A stretch of 32,181 nucleotides of DNA. Origin: Novosphingobium sp. GTDB taxonomy: Bacteria; Pseudomonadota; Alphaproteobacteria; Sphingomonadales; Sphingomonadaceae. Made by a program: the position numbers and the translations under genes. Location: positions 1-32,181 of the forward strand of contig JABFRE010000271.1 in the NCBI GenBank assembly GCA_013141325.1. Direction: 5' to 3'. Below the pieces are notes generated by a model that saw nothing but the letters and a program-made list of their open reading frames with translations, was not told the DNA's origin and did no database searches. This document shows positions 9,673 to 17,698 of the stretch, piece by piece. Positions within the stretch are counted from its first letter, which is position 1. Each line of letters begins with the position of its first letter.

Positions 9673-11056
9673 AGGCTTCACGGAAGTGTTTGACGACGCG
9701 CAGGGCGATGAAGTTGAGCATCAGGGTTACCAGGAACAGCACCATTCCCAGCGCAAAGGCCGAGAGGGTGGCGGGGTGATCGAAACTGCCCTCACCAGTC
9801 AGCATGGCGACGATCTGGAACGTGACCGTGGTCATCGTTTCGAACGGATTGGCAGAGAGGCGCGCGGTAGCACCGGCGGCCATTACCACGATCATTGTTT
9901 CGCCGATCGCCCGGCTGACCGCCAGCATCACGCCCGCGACAATGCCGGGCAGGGCAGCCGGGATCAGCACCTTCTTGATCGTTTCCGACTTGGTCGCGCC
10001 CATCGCCAGGCTGCCGTCGCGCATCGCCTGCGGCACAGCGGCGATCGAATCGTCGGCCATCGAGGAGACGAAGGGGATGATCATGATCCCCATCACCAGA
10101 CCGGCCGCGAGCGCGCTTTCGCTCGATGCGCTGGAAATGCCGATCAGGTGCCCGAAATCGCGGATCACGGGGGCCACGGTCAATGCGGCGAAATAGCCGT
10201 AGACCACGGTCGGCACGCCGGCGAGGATTTCAAGCAGCGGCTTCATCCACTTGCGCAGCGTTGGCGTGGCGTATTGGGTGAGAAAGATCGCGCTCATCAG
10301 ACCCAGCGGGATCGCCACAATCATGGCGATGATCGCGCCGATGAAGATCGTTCCCCAGAACAGCGGCACCGCGCCGTAGTTGCTGCCCTGCGTGGTTGAC
10401 GGATCGGACATCGGATCCGGGCCCCAATGGGTGCCGAACAGGAAATCGCCGGGGCTGACGATCTGGAAGAACCGTGCGGTTTCGAACAGCAGCGATGCCA
10501 GGATGCCGAAGGTGGTCAGGATCGCGACCAGCGATGCCGCCAGCAGCCCGGCCATCACCGCACGCTCGACCCGGGTGCGGGCCGTGAAGCCCGGGCGCAG
10601 CCGCAGATAGGCAAAGCCGCCGCCCGCCAGACCCAGCGCCAGGGTCGCGACGATGCCGATCAGGTTGAACTGCCCCAGCGCCGCCCGGAAGGGTTCGACC
10701 AGCGCGGCGCTTTCGGGCTGGAACCCGGCCATCAACTGCCCGGAGGCGAGCGCCTGCGCTTCGGCAAGGATGGCGTCGCGCTTGATCCCGAAAGCGGGCA
10801 GGCTAGCCGCTGCGGGGTGGGCCATGACCCGCGTCAGAATCAAACCAGGGCTGATTGCCATCCAGGTGGCGGCGAACAGGGTTGCGGGAACAACCGTCCA
10901 CAGAGCGACGTACCAGGCATGATAGCCCGGCAGGGAATGGAGATCTGCTCCTGCGGCCCTCGCGTCCTTGCGCAAGGCCCAGGCCCGCGCACGCGCCGCC
11001 AACCAGCCGATCAGCCCCAGTGCCAGGGCTAGCAGGATCGGAATGGCTGGCGACAT
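9665..11056 (-). CDS. pstC: Phosphate ABC transporter permease PstC, extended N-terminus
   Basis: PstC is the second permease subunit of the phosphate importer. The ABC permease domain fills the C-terminal 290 residues: a periplasmic-edge region FGTHWGPDPMSD, then YFAALTVAPVIRDFG, the coupling-loop block SLAMGATKSETIKKVLIPAALPG and SRAIGETMIVVMAAG. At 463 residues it is about 140 longer than E. coli PstC. The extra N-terminal part has two hydrophobic helices (about 1-20 and 50-72) and a soluble segment, as in other alphaproteobacteria. It lies 41 bases after pstS and overlaps pstA by eight bases. AAGGA is 12 bases upstream of the ATG, a slightly long spacing. Confidence 0.95.
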   Translation of the reverse strand: MSPAIPILLALALGLIGWLAARARAWALRKDARAAGADLHSLPGYHAWYVALWTVVPATLFAATWMAISPGLILTRVMAHPAAASLPAFGIKRDAILAEAQALASGQLMAGFQPESAALVEPFRAALGQFNLIGIVATLALGLAGGGFAYLRLRPGFTARTRVERAVMAGLLAASLVAILTTFGILASLLFETARFFQIVSPGDFLFGTHWGPDPMSDPSTTQGSNYGAVPLFWGTIFIGAIIAMIVAIPLGLMSAIFLTQYATPTLRKWMKPLLEILAGVPTVVYGYFAALTVAPVIRDFGHLIGISSASSESALAAGLVMGIMIIPFVSSMADDSIAAVPQAMRDGSLAMGATKSETIKKVLIPAALPGIVAGVMLAVSRAIGETMIVVMAAGATARLSANPFETMTTVTFQIVAMLTGEGSFDHPATLSAFALGMVLFLVTLMLNFIALRVVKHFREAYE

Positions 11057-11097
11057 CGTGTGCGCGGGTCCTTGTACAGCGGATTCGAAAGCTTAGC

Positions 11098-12141
11098 TTA
11101 CTTCAGTTCCGCCGGATCGAGCAGCGTGAATTCGCTGGCGATTTTGGCATTCTTCGCCTGAATGTCGGCGGGGGCGACCACCATGCCCTGCTTGGCCAGC
11201 AGACCGTCCTTGCCCCAGCTCTTGGCCCATTCGGCCACGAAGTCCTTCAGGCCTTTGATCGCGTCAAGGTGAGCGACCTTGACGTAGATGTAGAGCGGGC
11301 GGGCGCCGGGATAGCTGAAGTCGGAGATCGAGGCATAGGTCGGCGCAACACCGCTCATGGTCAGGCCAACCAGCTTGTCGGCGTTCTCTTCGAGGTAGGA
11401 GAAGCCGAACACGCCGACCGCCTTGGGATTGGCTTCCAGCTTCTGCACGATCAGGTTGTCGTTCTCACCCGAGTCGACATAGGCCCCGTCGCTACGCACT
11501 TCGCCGCAAATCGCGTCGTGCTTTTCCTTGTCGCTGTCCTTCAGTGCCTTCATTTCCGGGTTGGCGTCGCAGCCCTTGGCCAGAATCAGCTCCTTCAGCG
11601 CATCGCGCGTTCCCGAAGTGCTGGGCGGGCCATAAACCAGGATCGGCTCGGCCGGATAGGCCGGGTTGACGTCCTTCCAGGTCTTGGCGGTGTTGGGCTT
11701 GCCATAGGGATTGGCGGCCAGCGCCTTGTACACATCTGCGGGGGTGAGCTTCAGGCCCAGGCCGCCCTTGGCCTCAGCAAAGGCAACGCCGTCCAGTCCG
11801 ACCTGCACTTCGGCGATCTTGTCGACGCCATTCTTGGCGCAATCCTCATATTCGGACTTCTTCATCCGGCGCGAGGCGTTTTCGATATCGGGGTGGGATA
11901 CACCGACACCGCCGCAAAACAGCTTCATGCCGGCGCCGGTGCCGGTCGATTCGACGATGGGGGACTTGATCGCGCTGTTCGATTTGGCCAGCGAATCCGC
12001 CACGGCCTTGGCGAAAGGATAGACGGTCGACGATCCGACGGCGCGGATCTGGTCGCGCGAGCCGCTCTGCGCGCCGCCGCAGGCAGCAAGCATTGCAGTG
12101 GCCGAAACGGCGGCGCTAAGGGCAAAGAATTTCTTGGTCAT
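11098..12141 (-). CDS. pstS: Periplasmic phosphate-binding lipoprotein PstS
   Basis: PstS captures phosphate in the periplasm and delivers it to PstC-PstA. From the ATG at 12141 the N-terminus is a lipoprotein signal: two lysines, a hydrophobic core and the lipobox LAAC with Cys21 as lipid attachment site. Phosphate-binding loops are visible as VGSSTVYPF, ESTGTGAGMKLF and STSGTRDALKEL. Length is 347 residues. The ORF track begins 25 codons upstream at 12216, but that stretch contains the Pho boxes and no signal sequence. GGAGAG eight bases before 12141 supports the shorter start. It is the first gene of the operon, under PhoB control to judge from the promoter. Confidence 0.97.
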   Translation of the reverse strand: MTKKFFALSAAVSATAMLAACGGAQSGSRDQIRAVGSSTVYPFAKAVADSLAKSNSAIKSPIVESTGTGAGMKLFCGGVGVSHPDIENASRRMKKSEYEDCAKNGVDKIAEVQVGLDGVAFAEAKGGLGLKLTPADVYKALAANPYGKPNTAKTWKDVNPAYPAEPILVYGPPSTSGTRDALKELILAKGCDANPEMKALKDSDKEKHDAICGEVRSDGAYVDSGENDNLIVQKLEANPKAVGVFGFSYLEENADKLVGLTMSGVAPTYASISDFSYPGARPLYIYVKVAHLDAIKGLKDFVAEWAKSWGKDGLLAKQGMVVAPADIQAKNAKIASEFTLLDPAELK

Positions 12142-12177
12142 GGCGAATCTCTCCGTACCGGTGATTGCCGCCGATCT

Positions 12178-12217
12178 GGTCAGGTTTGATGACAGATTGA
12201 TGACACACTCTGTCACG
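12178..12217 (-). promoter_or_regulatory. Tandem Pho boxes of the pstS operon promoter
   Basis: On the minus strand four 7-base half sites are spaced exactly 11 bases apart: CGTGACA, GTGTCAT, CTGTCAT and CCTGACC. The middle pair, GTGTCAT-CAAT-CTGTCAT, fits the known PhoB site (two CTGTCAT-like repeats with a 4-base spacer). The last half site ends 36 bases before the pstS ATG, leaving room for a -10 element and the ribosome binding site. PhoB would replace the -35 contact. Confidence 0.85.
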
Positions 12218-12245
12218 CCCCCGCCAATCCATGGTCACGAACGGT

Positions 12246-12306
12246 GTGTCATGGTGATGTCAGGCTATTGGCACAAAACGTCATCGAAGTGTCACAAAAC
12301 TGACCT
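12246..12306 (+). promoter_or_regulatory. Pho-box array upstream of the DUF2490 gene
   Basis: On the plus strand there are six 7-base half sites: GTGTCAT (12246), ATGTCAG (12257), TTGGCAC (12268), ACGTCAT (12278), GTGTCAC (12289) and CTGACCT (12300). Spacing is 11 bases except one step of 10. The last three are the best PhoB sites and end about 11 bases before a possible -10 (CAAATG, 12318). The array faces the DUF2490 gene and is separate from the pstS boxes on the other strand. Confidence 0.72.
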
Positions 12307-12345
12307 AGTTCCCGCTGCAAATGTTCCCTCAAGGATAATCGTCCC

Positions 12346-13017
12346 ATGCGCATTTCGCTTCGCTGTCTCTTGATCGTCCCGGCCCTGGCGCTGGCTTCCC
12401 CGGCAGTGGCGGGCGAAGATACCCAGTATTGGCAGACATTGGGCCTCACCGTTGGGCTTGGCGGCGGTTTCCGGGTCTCGGACGAGATCGTCATTCGCAC
12501 GAGCGAAGCGAAGGGGCTCTACGAAATCGAGAATGCGCTGATGCTGGGCTACAAACCGAGCAAGCAGGTTACTATTGCGGCCGGTTATGTCCACGATCCG
12601 CTCTATTCGCATGGCGACTTCACCGTGATGGAGCACCGCCTGCGTCAGCAGGTCAGCGTTGACAATTTTGCGAAGCTGGGCGCGGTGAAGTTCAGCGCCC
12701 GGATGCGGATGGAAGAACGCTGGCGCGAAGGCGCGGTCGGCACCGGCTGGCGCCTGCGACCCTATCTCAAGGCCAGCGCACCACTGGTTGGCAAGCTCAC
12801 GCTGAATCTCACCCACGAAAGCTTCGTCAACCTCAACACCACGGGCTTCCAGAAGGTGTCGGGCTATGACCGGATGCGCAACGCGATTGCCGTGTCTGCC
12901 CCGCTCAGCAAACGGTTCAATGTCGACCTGGGGTATATGAACCAGCTCGGGATCGTCCGCGGCGGCCCGGACAACATGGACCATATCATGACGGTCGGGC
13001 TCAGCGCCAGCTTCTGA
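12346..13017 (+). CDS. DUF2490 family outer-membrane beta-barrel protein, putative Pho regulon member
   Basis: The 223-residue product starts with a signal peptide (basic MRISLR, hydrophobic core, cleavage near SPAVAG). It then has alternating amphipathic strands such as LGLTVGLGGGFRV, VTIAAGYVHDPLY and KFSARMRMEERW, and it ends in SASF with a terminal Phe, as for outer-membrane barrels. The pattern fits DUF2490, a family of unknown function. AAGGA at 12331 gives the ribosome binding site. The gene is divergent from pstS and has its own Pho-box array, so induction by phosphate starvation is inferred. It may form a channel for phosphate or phosphorylated compounds, but nothing in the sequence shows the substrate. 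It ends nine bases from phoR, convergently. Confidence 0.85.
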   Translation: MRISLRCLLIVPALALASPAVAGEDTQYWQTLGLTVGLGGGFRVSDEIVIRTSEAKGLYEIENALMLGYKPSKQVTIAAGYVHDPLYSHGDFTVMEHRLRQQVSVDNFAKLGAVKFSARMRMEERWREGAVGTGWRLRPYLKASAPLVGKLTLNLTHESFVNLNTTGFQKVSGYDRMRNAIAVSAPLSKRFNVDLGYMNQLGIVRGGPDNMDHIMTVGLSASF

Positions 13018-13026
13018 TCGCGAATG

Positions 13027-14217
13027 TCACTCTGGCTCGTCAGTGCGACGGGGCAGGGTGACCGATACGCTGGTGCCTTCCCCTACTTCGCTGGCGATAT
13101 CGAGCTGACCGCCGTGCCGCTCGACAATGTGCTTGACGATCGCCAGGCCAAGTCCCGTGCCGCCCGAAGCGCGGCTGCGCCCAGGATCGGTGCGGTAAAA
13201 GCGCCGGGTGAGGTGCGGCAGATGTTCGGCTGCGATGCCCGGGCCCTTGTCAACGATCGAGAGCACCACGCGGCCCCGCTCGGCGTCGTGGAGGCCAACG
13301 CGCACTGGCTGGTCCGGCGCGCCGTATTTCAGGGCATTGTCGATAAGGTTGCGCAGCAATTGCTCAAGCTGCCCCGCGTCGCCGGCAATGCGTACGTCCG
13401 CCAGGCAATCGCCGAGTTCGACCCGTTCCTTCCCGCGCAGCGACGAAACCTCGCCCACCACCCGCGCGGCAAGACGGCCAAGGTCGATATCTTCGGACGG
13501 ACGGTCGTGCTTCTCTGCCTCGACGTGGCTGAGCGTCATCAGATCTTCGACCAGTGACAGCATCCGCTTGGCCTCGCGTTCGATGATTCCAAGAAACCGC
13601 TTGCTGGCCGCAGCATCCACCGCCGGGCCGCCGTCTTCCAGAGTTTCGACATAACCGATGATCGCGGCGAGCGGCGTGCGCAGCTCGTGGCTGGCATTGG
13701 CGACGAAATCGGTGTGCGCGCGCCCGACGTCGGATTCGGATGTCCGGTCGGTCAGTTCGATCAGCCAGCGATCCGCATCAATCCGGCGGCGCACCAACTG
13801 CCACAGGCTGCGCCCGCCGGTGAAGCCGGGAATGCTGACACTGGCGCCGTCTTCCATATCGAGCAGCCGCATCGCGTCGGGGTGGCGCAAGGCGATGCGG
13901 GCGTCCTGCCCGACGATGTGGCTGCCCAGCGCCGCGCGTGCGGCGCCATTGGCCATCACGATCCGCGCTTGATCGAGCAGCAGCACCGGCCCGCCCAACG
14001 CCTCGATCGTTTCACGCACCGCATCGCGCGAAGCTTCGGCAGCATCGACCTTCGGCGCCGCAATTTCGGGTTCCGGCACGGCCAGCCACAGCGAGCCCAG
14101 CCACAGTACCAGCACCGCCAGAACCAGCCAGGGATTGGCTCCGGCCAGCGCCATAGCAATAGCCGCCGCCAAAGCGAGCAGTCCGCTCGCCAGAGGAAAG
14201 GTACGCCAGCCGATCAT
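13027..14217 (-). CDS. phoR: Phosphate regulon sensor histidine kinase PhoR
   Basis: PhoR phosphorylates PhoB under phosphate limitation. The 396-residue protein has two short N-terminal membrane helices (about 8-26 and 29-46), a PAS-like region (about 65-155), the HisKA dimerisation domain with His177 in FVANASHELRTPLAAI, and a HATPase domain with N-box LRNLIDNALKYG (about 288-299), G1 VDKGPGI and G2 GGTGLGLAIVKHIVERHGG. The lack of a large periplasmic sensor domain is typical of PhoR. It is not next to phoB: the DUF2490 gene and the pst operon lie between them. A weak Pho-box-like repeat lies about 57 bases upstream of its start. Confidence 0.95.
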   Translation of the reverse strand: MIGWRTFPLASGLLALAAAIAMALAGANPWLVLAVLVLWLGSLWLAVPEPEIAAPKVDAAEASRDAVRETIEALGGPVLLLDQARIVMANGAARAALGSHIVGQDARIALRHPDAMRLLDMEDGASVSIPGFTGGRSLWQLVRRRIDADRWLIELTDRTSESDVGRAHTDFVANASHELRTPLAAIIGYVETLEDGGPAVDAAASKRFLGIIEREAKRMLSLVEDLMTLSHVEAEKHDRPSEDIDLGRLAARVVGEVSSLRGKERVELGDCLADVRIAGDAGQLEQLLRNLIDNALKYGAPDQPVRVGLHDAERGRVVLSIVDKGPGIAAEHLPHLTRRFYRTDPGRSRASGGTGLGLAIVKHIVERHGGQLDIASEVGEGTSVSVTLPRRTDEPE

Positions 14218-14273
14218 AGGCGGCGCTTCTAGGGAAGCCGCTGCGATGTCACCAGCGGCAAATGCGGATTGAT

Positions 14274-14291
14274 TGTGACGCCATGGTGACG
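14274..14291 (-). promoter_or_regulatory. Possible Pho box upstream of phoR
   Basis: On the minus strand CGTCACC and CGTCACA are spaced by 11 bases (4-base gap), 57 bases before the phoR ATG. They match the GTCA core of the pstS boxes but not the full CTGTCAT. The centre also reads as an ATGG-containing partial palindrome, so another factor could bind here. Confidence 0.35.
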
Positions 14292-14312
14292 ATCTGCCGC
14301 AGCGATGGCGGC

Positions 14313-14387
14313 TGGTGACCCCTACGGGAATCGAACCCGTGTTTCAGCCGTGAGAGGGCCGCGTCCTGACCGCTAGACGAAGGGGCC
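14313..14387 (-). tRNA. tRNA-Glu (CTC anticodon)
   Basis: The minus-strand sequence folds as a tRNA. The acceptor stem is GGCCCCT/AGGGGTC with encoded CCA, the anticodon stem CGGCC/GGCTG encloses loop CTCTCAC, and the T-arm contains GGTTCGATTCC. The anticodon is CTC, reading GAG. It is 75 bases with CCA and is the second of two tandem tRNA-Glu genes in the direction of transcription. No intrinsic terminator is evident after it. Confidence 0.96.
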
Positions 14388-14415
14388 GAAAGTGAAACTG
14401 CCCCGGCATTCCGGT

Positions 14416-14491
14416 TGGTGACCCCTACGGGAATCGAACCCGTGTTTCAGCCGTGAAAGGGCCGCGTCCTAGGCCTCTAGACGAAGGGGCC
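14416..14491 (-). tRNA. tRNA-Glu (TTC anticodon)
   Basis: This gene is nearly identical to its neighbour at 14313, with the same acceptor and T-arms and an encoded CCA. The anticodon loop is CTTTCAC, giving anticodon TTC for GAA/GAG. The D-loop has one more base than in the CTC copy. The pair is separated by 28 bases and probably arose by duplication. In bacteria tRNA-Glu also feeds tetrapyrrole synthesis through glutamyl-tRNA reductase. Confidence 0.96.
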
Positions 14492-14519
14492 GCACCGGCT
14501 ATGCCGTGGGCAGGCCGCG

Positions 14520-14548
14520 CCTTTAGGCAAGCGTGCCGGAGGGGTCAA
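14520..14548 (-). promoter_or_regulatory. Promoter of the tRNA-Glu pair
   Basis: On the minus strand a -35 TTGACC (14543-14548) is followed by exactly 17 bases and a -10 TAAAGG (14520-14525). A GC-only stretch follows the -10, as in promoters under stringent control. The expected start of transcription is about 20 bases before the first tRNA. It lies in the 77-base gap between recJ and the tRNAs. Confidence 0.65.
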
Positions 14549-14568
14549 GTGCAAAGGGCAATATTGTT

Positions 14569-16356
14569 TCAATCGGCAAAGGCGGCATCTTCAAGGTGCA
14601 GTTCGGCTTGCGGGCGGCTGGCCCAATCGTCGATTTTGGCGCGGCCGGCCAGCCACAGGCGGCGGTGATGGGTGGCGTGGAGTAGCGTCTGGCCCATGCT
14701 GCTGGTGGCGGCGCGAAACGCGATCGCCTTGAAGCTGGCGCCATCGTCTCCGCGCACGATCAGGCGGACGTGATCGGTGCCCACGACATCGGCCTTGACC
14801 AGCCGCACCGGCCCCACGGCAATCCGCGGCCCGGGCCAGCCGACGCCAAAGGGTCCGGCGCTGTCCATCGCTTCGACCAGCGACGGTTTCAGCCCGCCCG
14901 GCGTCAGCGCCATGTCGAGCAGCAGCGCCTGATTGGCCTGGGCGGCCGAAACCGCATGACCCAGTTGTTGGTCAAGCCATTCGCCCAGCGCCTCCAGCTT
15001 GTCGGGAGCGACGGTCAGCCCCGCTGCCATGGCGTGCCCGCCGCCCGCCATCAGCAACCCGTGCTCGCGCGCGGCGATGATCGCGGCGCCGAGATCGACA
15101 CCGGAGATCGAGCGGCCCGAACCCTTGCCGTTGCCATGCTCATCAGCATCGAGGGCGATCACCACAGCCGGCTTGCCGGTCTTTTCCTTGATCCGACCGG
15201 CCACGATCCCGATCACGCCGGGGTGCCAGCCGCGCCCGGCGAGCGTCAGGACGGCGCGGTTGTGCTGGGCATCGATCTGCGCCTCCGCCGCTTCCTGCAC
15301 TTCGGCTTCGATGGCCCGGCGCTCCTCGTTGAGCTGAGACAGCTGGGCGGCGATCGCACGGGCTTCGTCGGGATCTTCTGTGGTCAGCAAGCGCACCCCC
15401 AGGGTGGATTCGCCAACCCGGCCCCCTGCGTTGATCCGCGGGCCGAGTGCGAAGCCAAGATCGCTGCAGGTCGGCGCACGGGTCAGGCGGCTGGCGTCGA
15501 TCAGCGCCGCCATGCCGATCCCTTCGCGCCGGGCCATGACCTTCAGCCCCTGGGCAACCAGCGCCCGGTTGAGTCCGTGGAGCGCCGCGACATCCGCCAC
15601 CGTGCCCAGCGCGACCAGATCGAGCAGGCTGAACAGATCGGGTTCGGGACACGTTTCAAAGAAGCCGCGTTGGCGCAGCGTGCGAACCGTGGCGATCGCC
15701 AGAAGGAACGCCACCCCGACTGCGGCGAGGTGCCCGTGGGCGGCGCCGGCGTCGCTTTCGTCGAGCCGGTTGGGATTGACCAGCGCGGCGGCGCGGGGCA
15801 GCTCGGCCGCGCATTTGTGGTGATCGACCACGATTACGTCGACCCCGGCCTGATGCGCCATGTCCAGCGCCTGATGGGCCATGGCCCCGCAATCGACCGT
15901 GACGATCAGGCTCGATCCCTGCTCGGCGAGCCGCACCAGGGCCTCGCCCGACGGGCCGTAACCCTCAAGCAGACGGTCGGGGATGTAATAGTCGGCTTCG
16001 TGCCCCAGCCCGCGCAGCAGGCGGATCAGCAACGCGGCGCTGGTTGCCCCGTCGACATCGTAATCGCCGTAGACGGTCAACCGTTCGCGGGTGAGCACGG
16101 CCTGGGCCAGCCGTTCGGCGGCGGCATCCATGTCGCGAAACAGGCTGGGGTCGGGGAGGAAGGCCCGAAGCGAGGGGTTGCGCTGGCGCTCGATGTCGTC
16201 CGGAGCCACCCCGCGCGCCAGCAACAGCTGGGTGACCAGATCGTGTTCCAGCGTCGCGCTGCCCGCGCCCAGGTCCATGTTGCCGCCGCGCCAGCGCCAC
16301 AGGCGCCCCGAAAGCGACCGCTCGAGGCCGAGAATGGATGTTTCCGTGGACGTCAT
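14569..16356 (-). CDS. recJ: Single-stranded-DNA-specific exonuclease RecJ
   Basis: RecJ is a 5'-3' single-strand DNA exonuclease used in recombination, mismatch and base-excision repair. The DHH-family metal motifs are present: YGDYDVDGATS (residues 96-106), VDCG (154-157) and VDHHK (177-181). The DHHA1 region further on has GWHPGVIGIVAGRIKEKTGKPAVV and AGGGHAMAAG, the substrate-binding GGGH block. The C-terminal OB-fold follows. Length is 595 residues, normal for RecJ. The start ATG at 16356 gives the conventional N-terminus. The tRNA-Glu promoter lies directly downstream. Confidence 0.97.
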   Translation of the reverse strand: MTSTETSILGLERSLSGRLWRWRGGNMDLGAGSATLEHDLVTQLLLARGVAPDDIERQRNPSLRAFLPDPSLFRDMDAAAERLAQAVLTRERLTVYGDYDVDGATSAALLIRLLRGLGHEADYYIPDRLLEGYGPSGEALVRLAEQGSSLIVTVDCGAMAHQALDMAHQAGVDVIVVDHHKCAAELPRAAALVNPNRLDESDAGAAHGHLAAVGVAFLLAIATVRTLRQRGFFETCPEPDLFSLLDLVALGTVADVAALHGLNRALVAQGLKVMARREGIGMAALIDASRLTRAPTCSDLGFALGPRINAGGRVGESTLGVRLLTTEDPDEARAIAAQLSQLNEERRAIEAEVQEAAEAQIDAQHNRAVLTLAGRGWHPGVIGIVAGRIKEKTGKPAVVIALDADEHGNGKGSGRSISGVDLGAAIIAAREHGLLMAGGGHAMAAGLTVAPDKLEALGEWLDQQLGHAVSAAQANQALLLDMALTPGGLKPSLVEAMDSAGPFGVGWPGPRIAVGPVRLVKADVVGTDHVRLIVRGDDGASFKAIAFRAATSSMGQTLLHATHHRRLWLAGRAKIDDWASRPQAELHLEDAAFAD

Positions 16357-16479
16357 CCGCTTGCGCTATCCGATCCGCACGAGGAGGAAAAGCTCTCGCA
16401 ATTTGATCTCGACAATTGACTTCGCTCGGCGAGGGGCGTTCGCTCGTGCCGGGAGCGCGACACCACGGAGTCCATTGCC

Positions 16480-17694
16480 ATGCGAGCCAAGCGAAATCTG
16501 GTCGTCTTTGCGTCACTTGCGGTCACTGCCGCGATCGCCTTGCCGGTTCTGGCCCAGCGCGGGCCGACGAGCGGGCCGGTTGCCCGTTACGATATGCGGG
16601 CCGGAACCGTTTCGGGAATGGCCGCGATGGGCGGCGGTATGGGCGGGGCCATGGGAATGATGCTGGGGCGCGGCGGCAGCCGTACCCAGCACGAGCTCTA
16701 CCTGCGGCTTGGCAGCGGGCGCGGGCCGGAAAAGGGCGCGCCCAAGGCCGATCATTTCATGCCGCCCAGTGCCAAACTGGGCAAGTCGGTAGCGCTGGTC
16801 ACCCCGCAGGACGAGCGGGTTCCTGAAGGTTTTCCCGAAGGGCGGCGTCCCAAGGGGCGCCTGCTGGTGTTCTGGGGCTGCGGCGAACATGCGCCCAAAG
16901 GTCAGCCGGTGGTGATCGACTTTGCCAAGCTGGCCGCCGGGCAGGCGCCCGCCGGGCTGTGGACATCGACCATCATCCGCGATTGGGGACCGACGAAAGC
17001 CAACAGCAAGACCTTCGGGCGCTGGCCGGCCGAGGATGGCAAGTTCGTCAAGGCGGACAGTTCGCTGCTTGGCGCCCACCGGATCGCCGGCAACTATGCG
17101 CCTGAGATCGGCTTCACCCTCAGCAAGGACTTCATGGGCGCGCTGACCAGCAGCACCGGATCGCTGCCCAGCGGCGCCACCCTGCTGCGCTGGAACGCGC
17201 TGAGCGACGCTACCGGCTATCTGGCCACGCTGATGGGCGGCAAGATGAGCGGCCAGGGCGAGATGGGCGACATGGTGATGTGGACCAGCAGCGCCAGCCG
17301 CCAGTTCGGCGGTGGTCTGACCGACTGGCTCAGCCCTGCACAGGTGGCGGGCCTGGTCAAGGACCGGACGCTGCTGGCGCCAGGTGTCACGACCTGCACG
17401 ATCCCTGCGGAAGTCCGCGCGGCTGCTCCCGATTTCCGGATGGGTACGCTGAGTGCATTCGGGCCTGAAGAAAGCTTCGCCTATCCGCCGCGTCCCGCCG
17501 ATCCAAAGGCGGCATGGAACCTGGAATGGACCGCGCGGGTCCGTCACCGTTCGATGACCAGCTGGATGGACATGGCCGGAATGGCCGGCATGGCCGGTCA
17601 GGATCCGAACCAGACGCCGCCCCCCAATGACAAGTGCAAGCCCAAGGGCGGCCTTGGCGGCTTGCTGGGCGGGATGGTCAAACCGGGCTGTTGA
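16480..17694 (+). CDS. Exported Met/Gly-rich protein of unknown function
   Basis: I do not recognise a characterised family. The 404-residue product has a signal peptide (MRAKRNLVVF... with cleavage near VLA-Q, residue 25). A low-complexity Met/Gly block (GMAAMGGGMGGAMGMMLGRG) follows at about 46-65, with a second Met-rich run MTSWMDMAGMAGMAG near the C-terminus. The middle is an ordinary folded sequence, with a Cys in FWGCGEHA. The tail GGLGGLLGGMVKPGC has glycine-zipper spacing and ends in Cys. Met-rich exported segments can bind copper or act as flexible linkers; either is speculation here. GGAG before the ATG supports the start. The flavodoxin-like gene starts four bases after its stop, so the two are probably co-transcribed. 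Confidence 0.8.
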   Translation: MRAKRNLVVFASLAVTAAIALPVLAQRGPTSGPVARYDMRAGTVSGMAAMGGGMGGAMGMMLGRGGSRTQHELYLRLGSGRGPEKGAPKADHFMPPSAKLGKSVALVTPQDERVPEGFPEGRRPKGRLLVFWGCGEHAPKGQPVVIDFAKLAAGQAPAGLWTSTIIRDWGPTKANSKTFGRWPAEDGKFVKADSSLLGAHRIAGNYAPEIGFTLSKDFMGALTSSTGSLPSGATLLRWNALSDATGYLATLMGGKMSGQGEMGDMVMWTSSASRQFGGGLTDWLSPAQVAGLVKDRTLLAPGVTTCTIPAEVRAAAPDFRMGTLSAFGPEESFAYPPRPADPKAAWNLEWTARVRHRSMTSWMDMAGMAGMAGQDPNQTPPPNDKCKPKGGLGGLLGGMVKPGC

Positions 17695-17698
17695 GCCG

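Noticed and set aside
12142-12216. Longer N-terminus for PstS
   Set aside because: It would place 25 residues before a perfect lipoprotein signal and translate through the Pho boxes.
14770-16419. 549-residue plus-strand ORF
   Set aside because: Antisense to recJ; no domain recognised and typical shadow composition.
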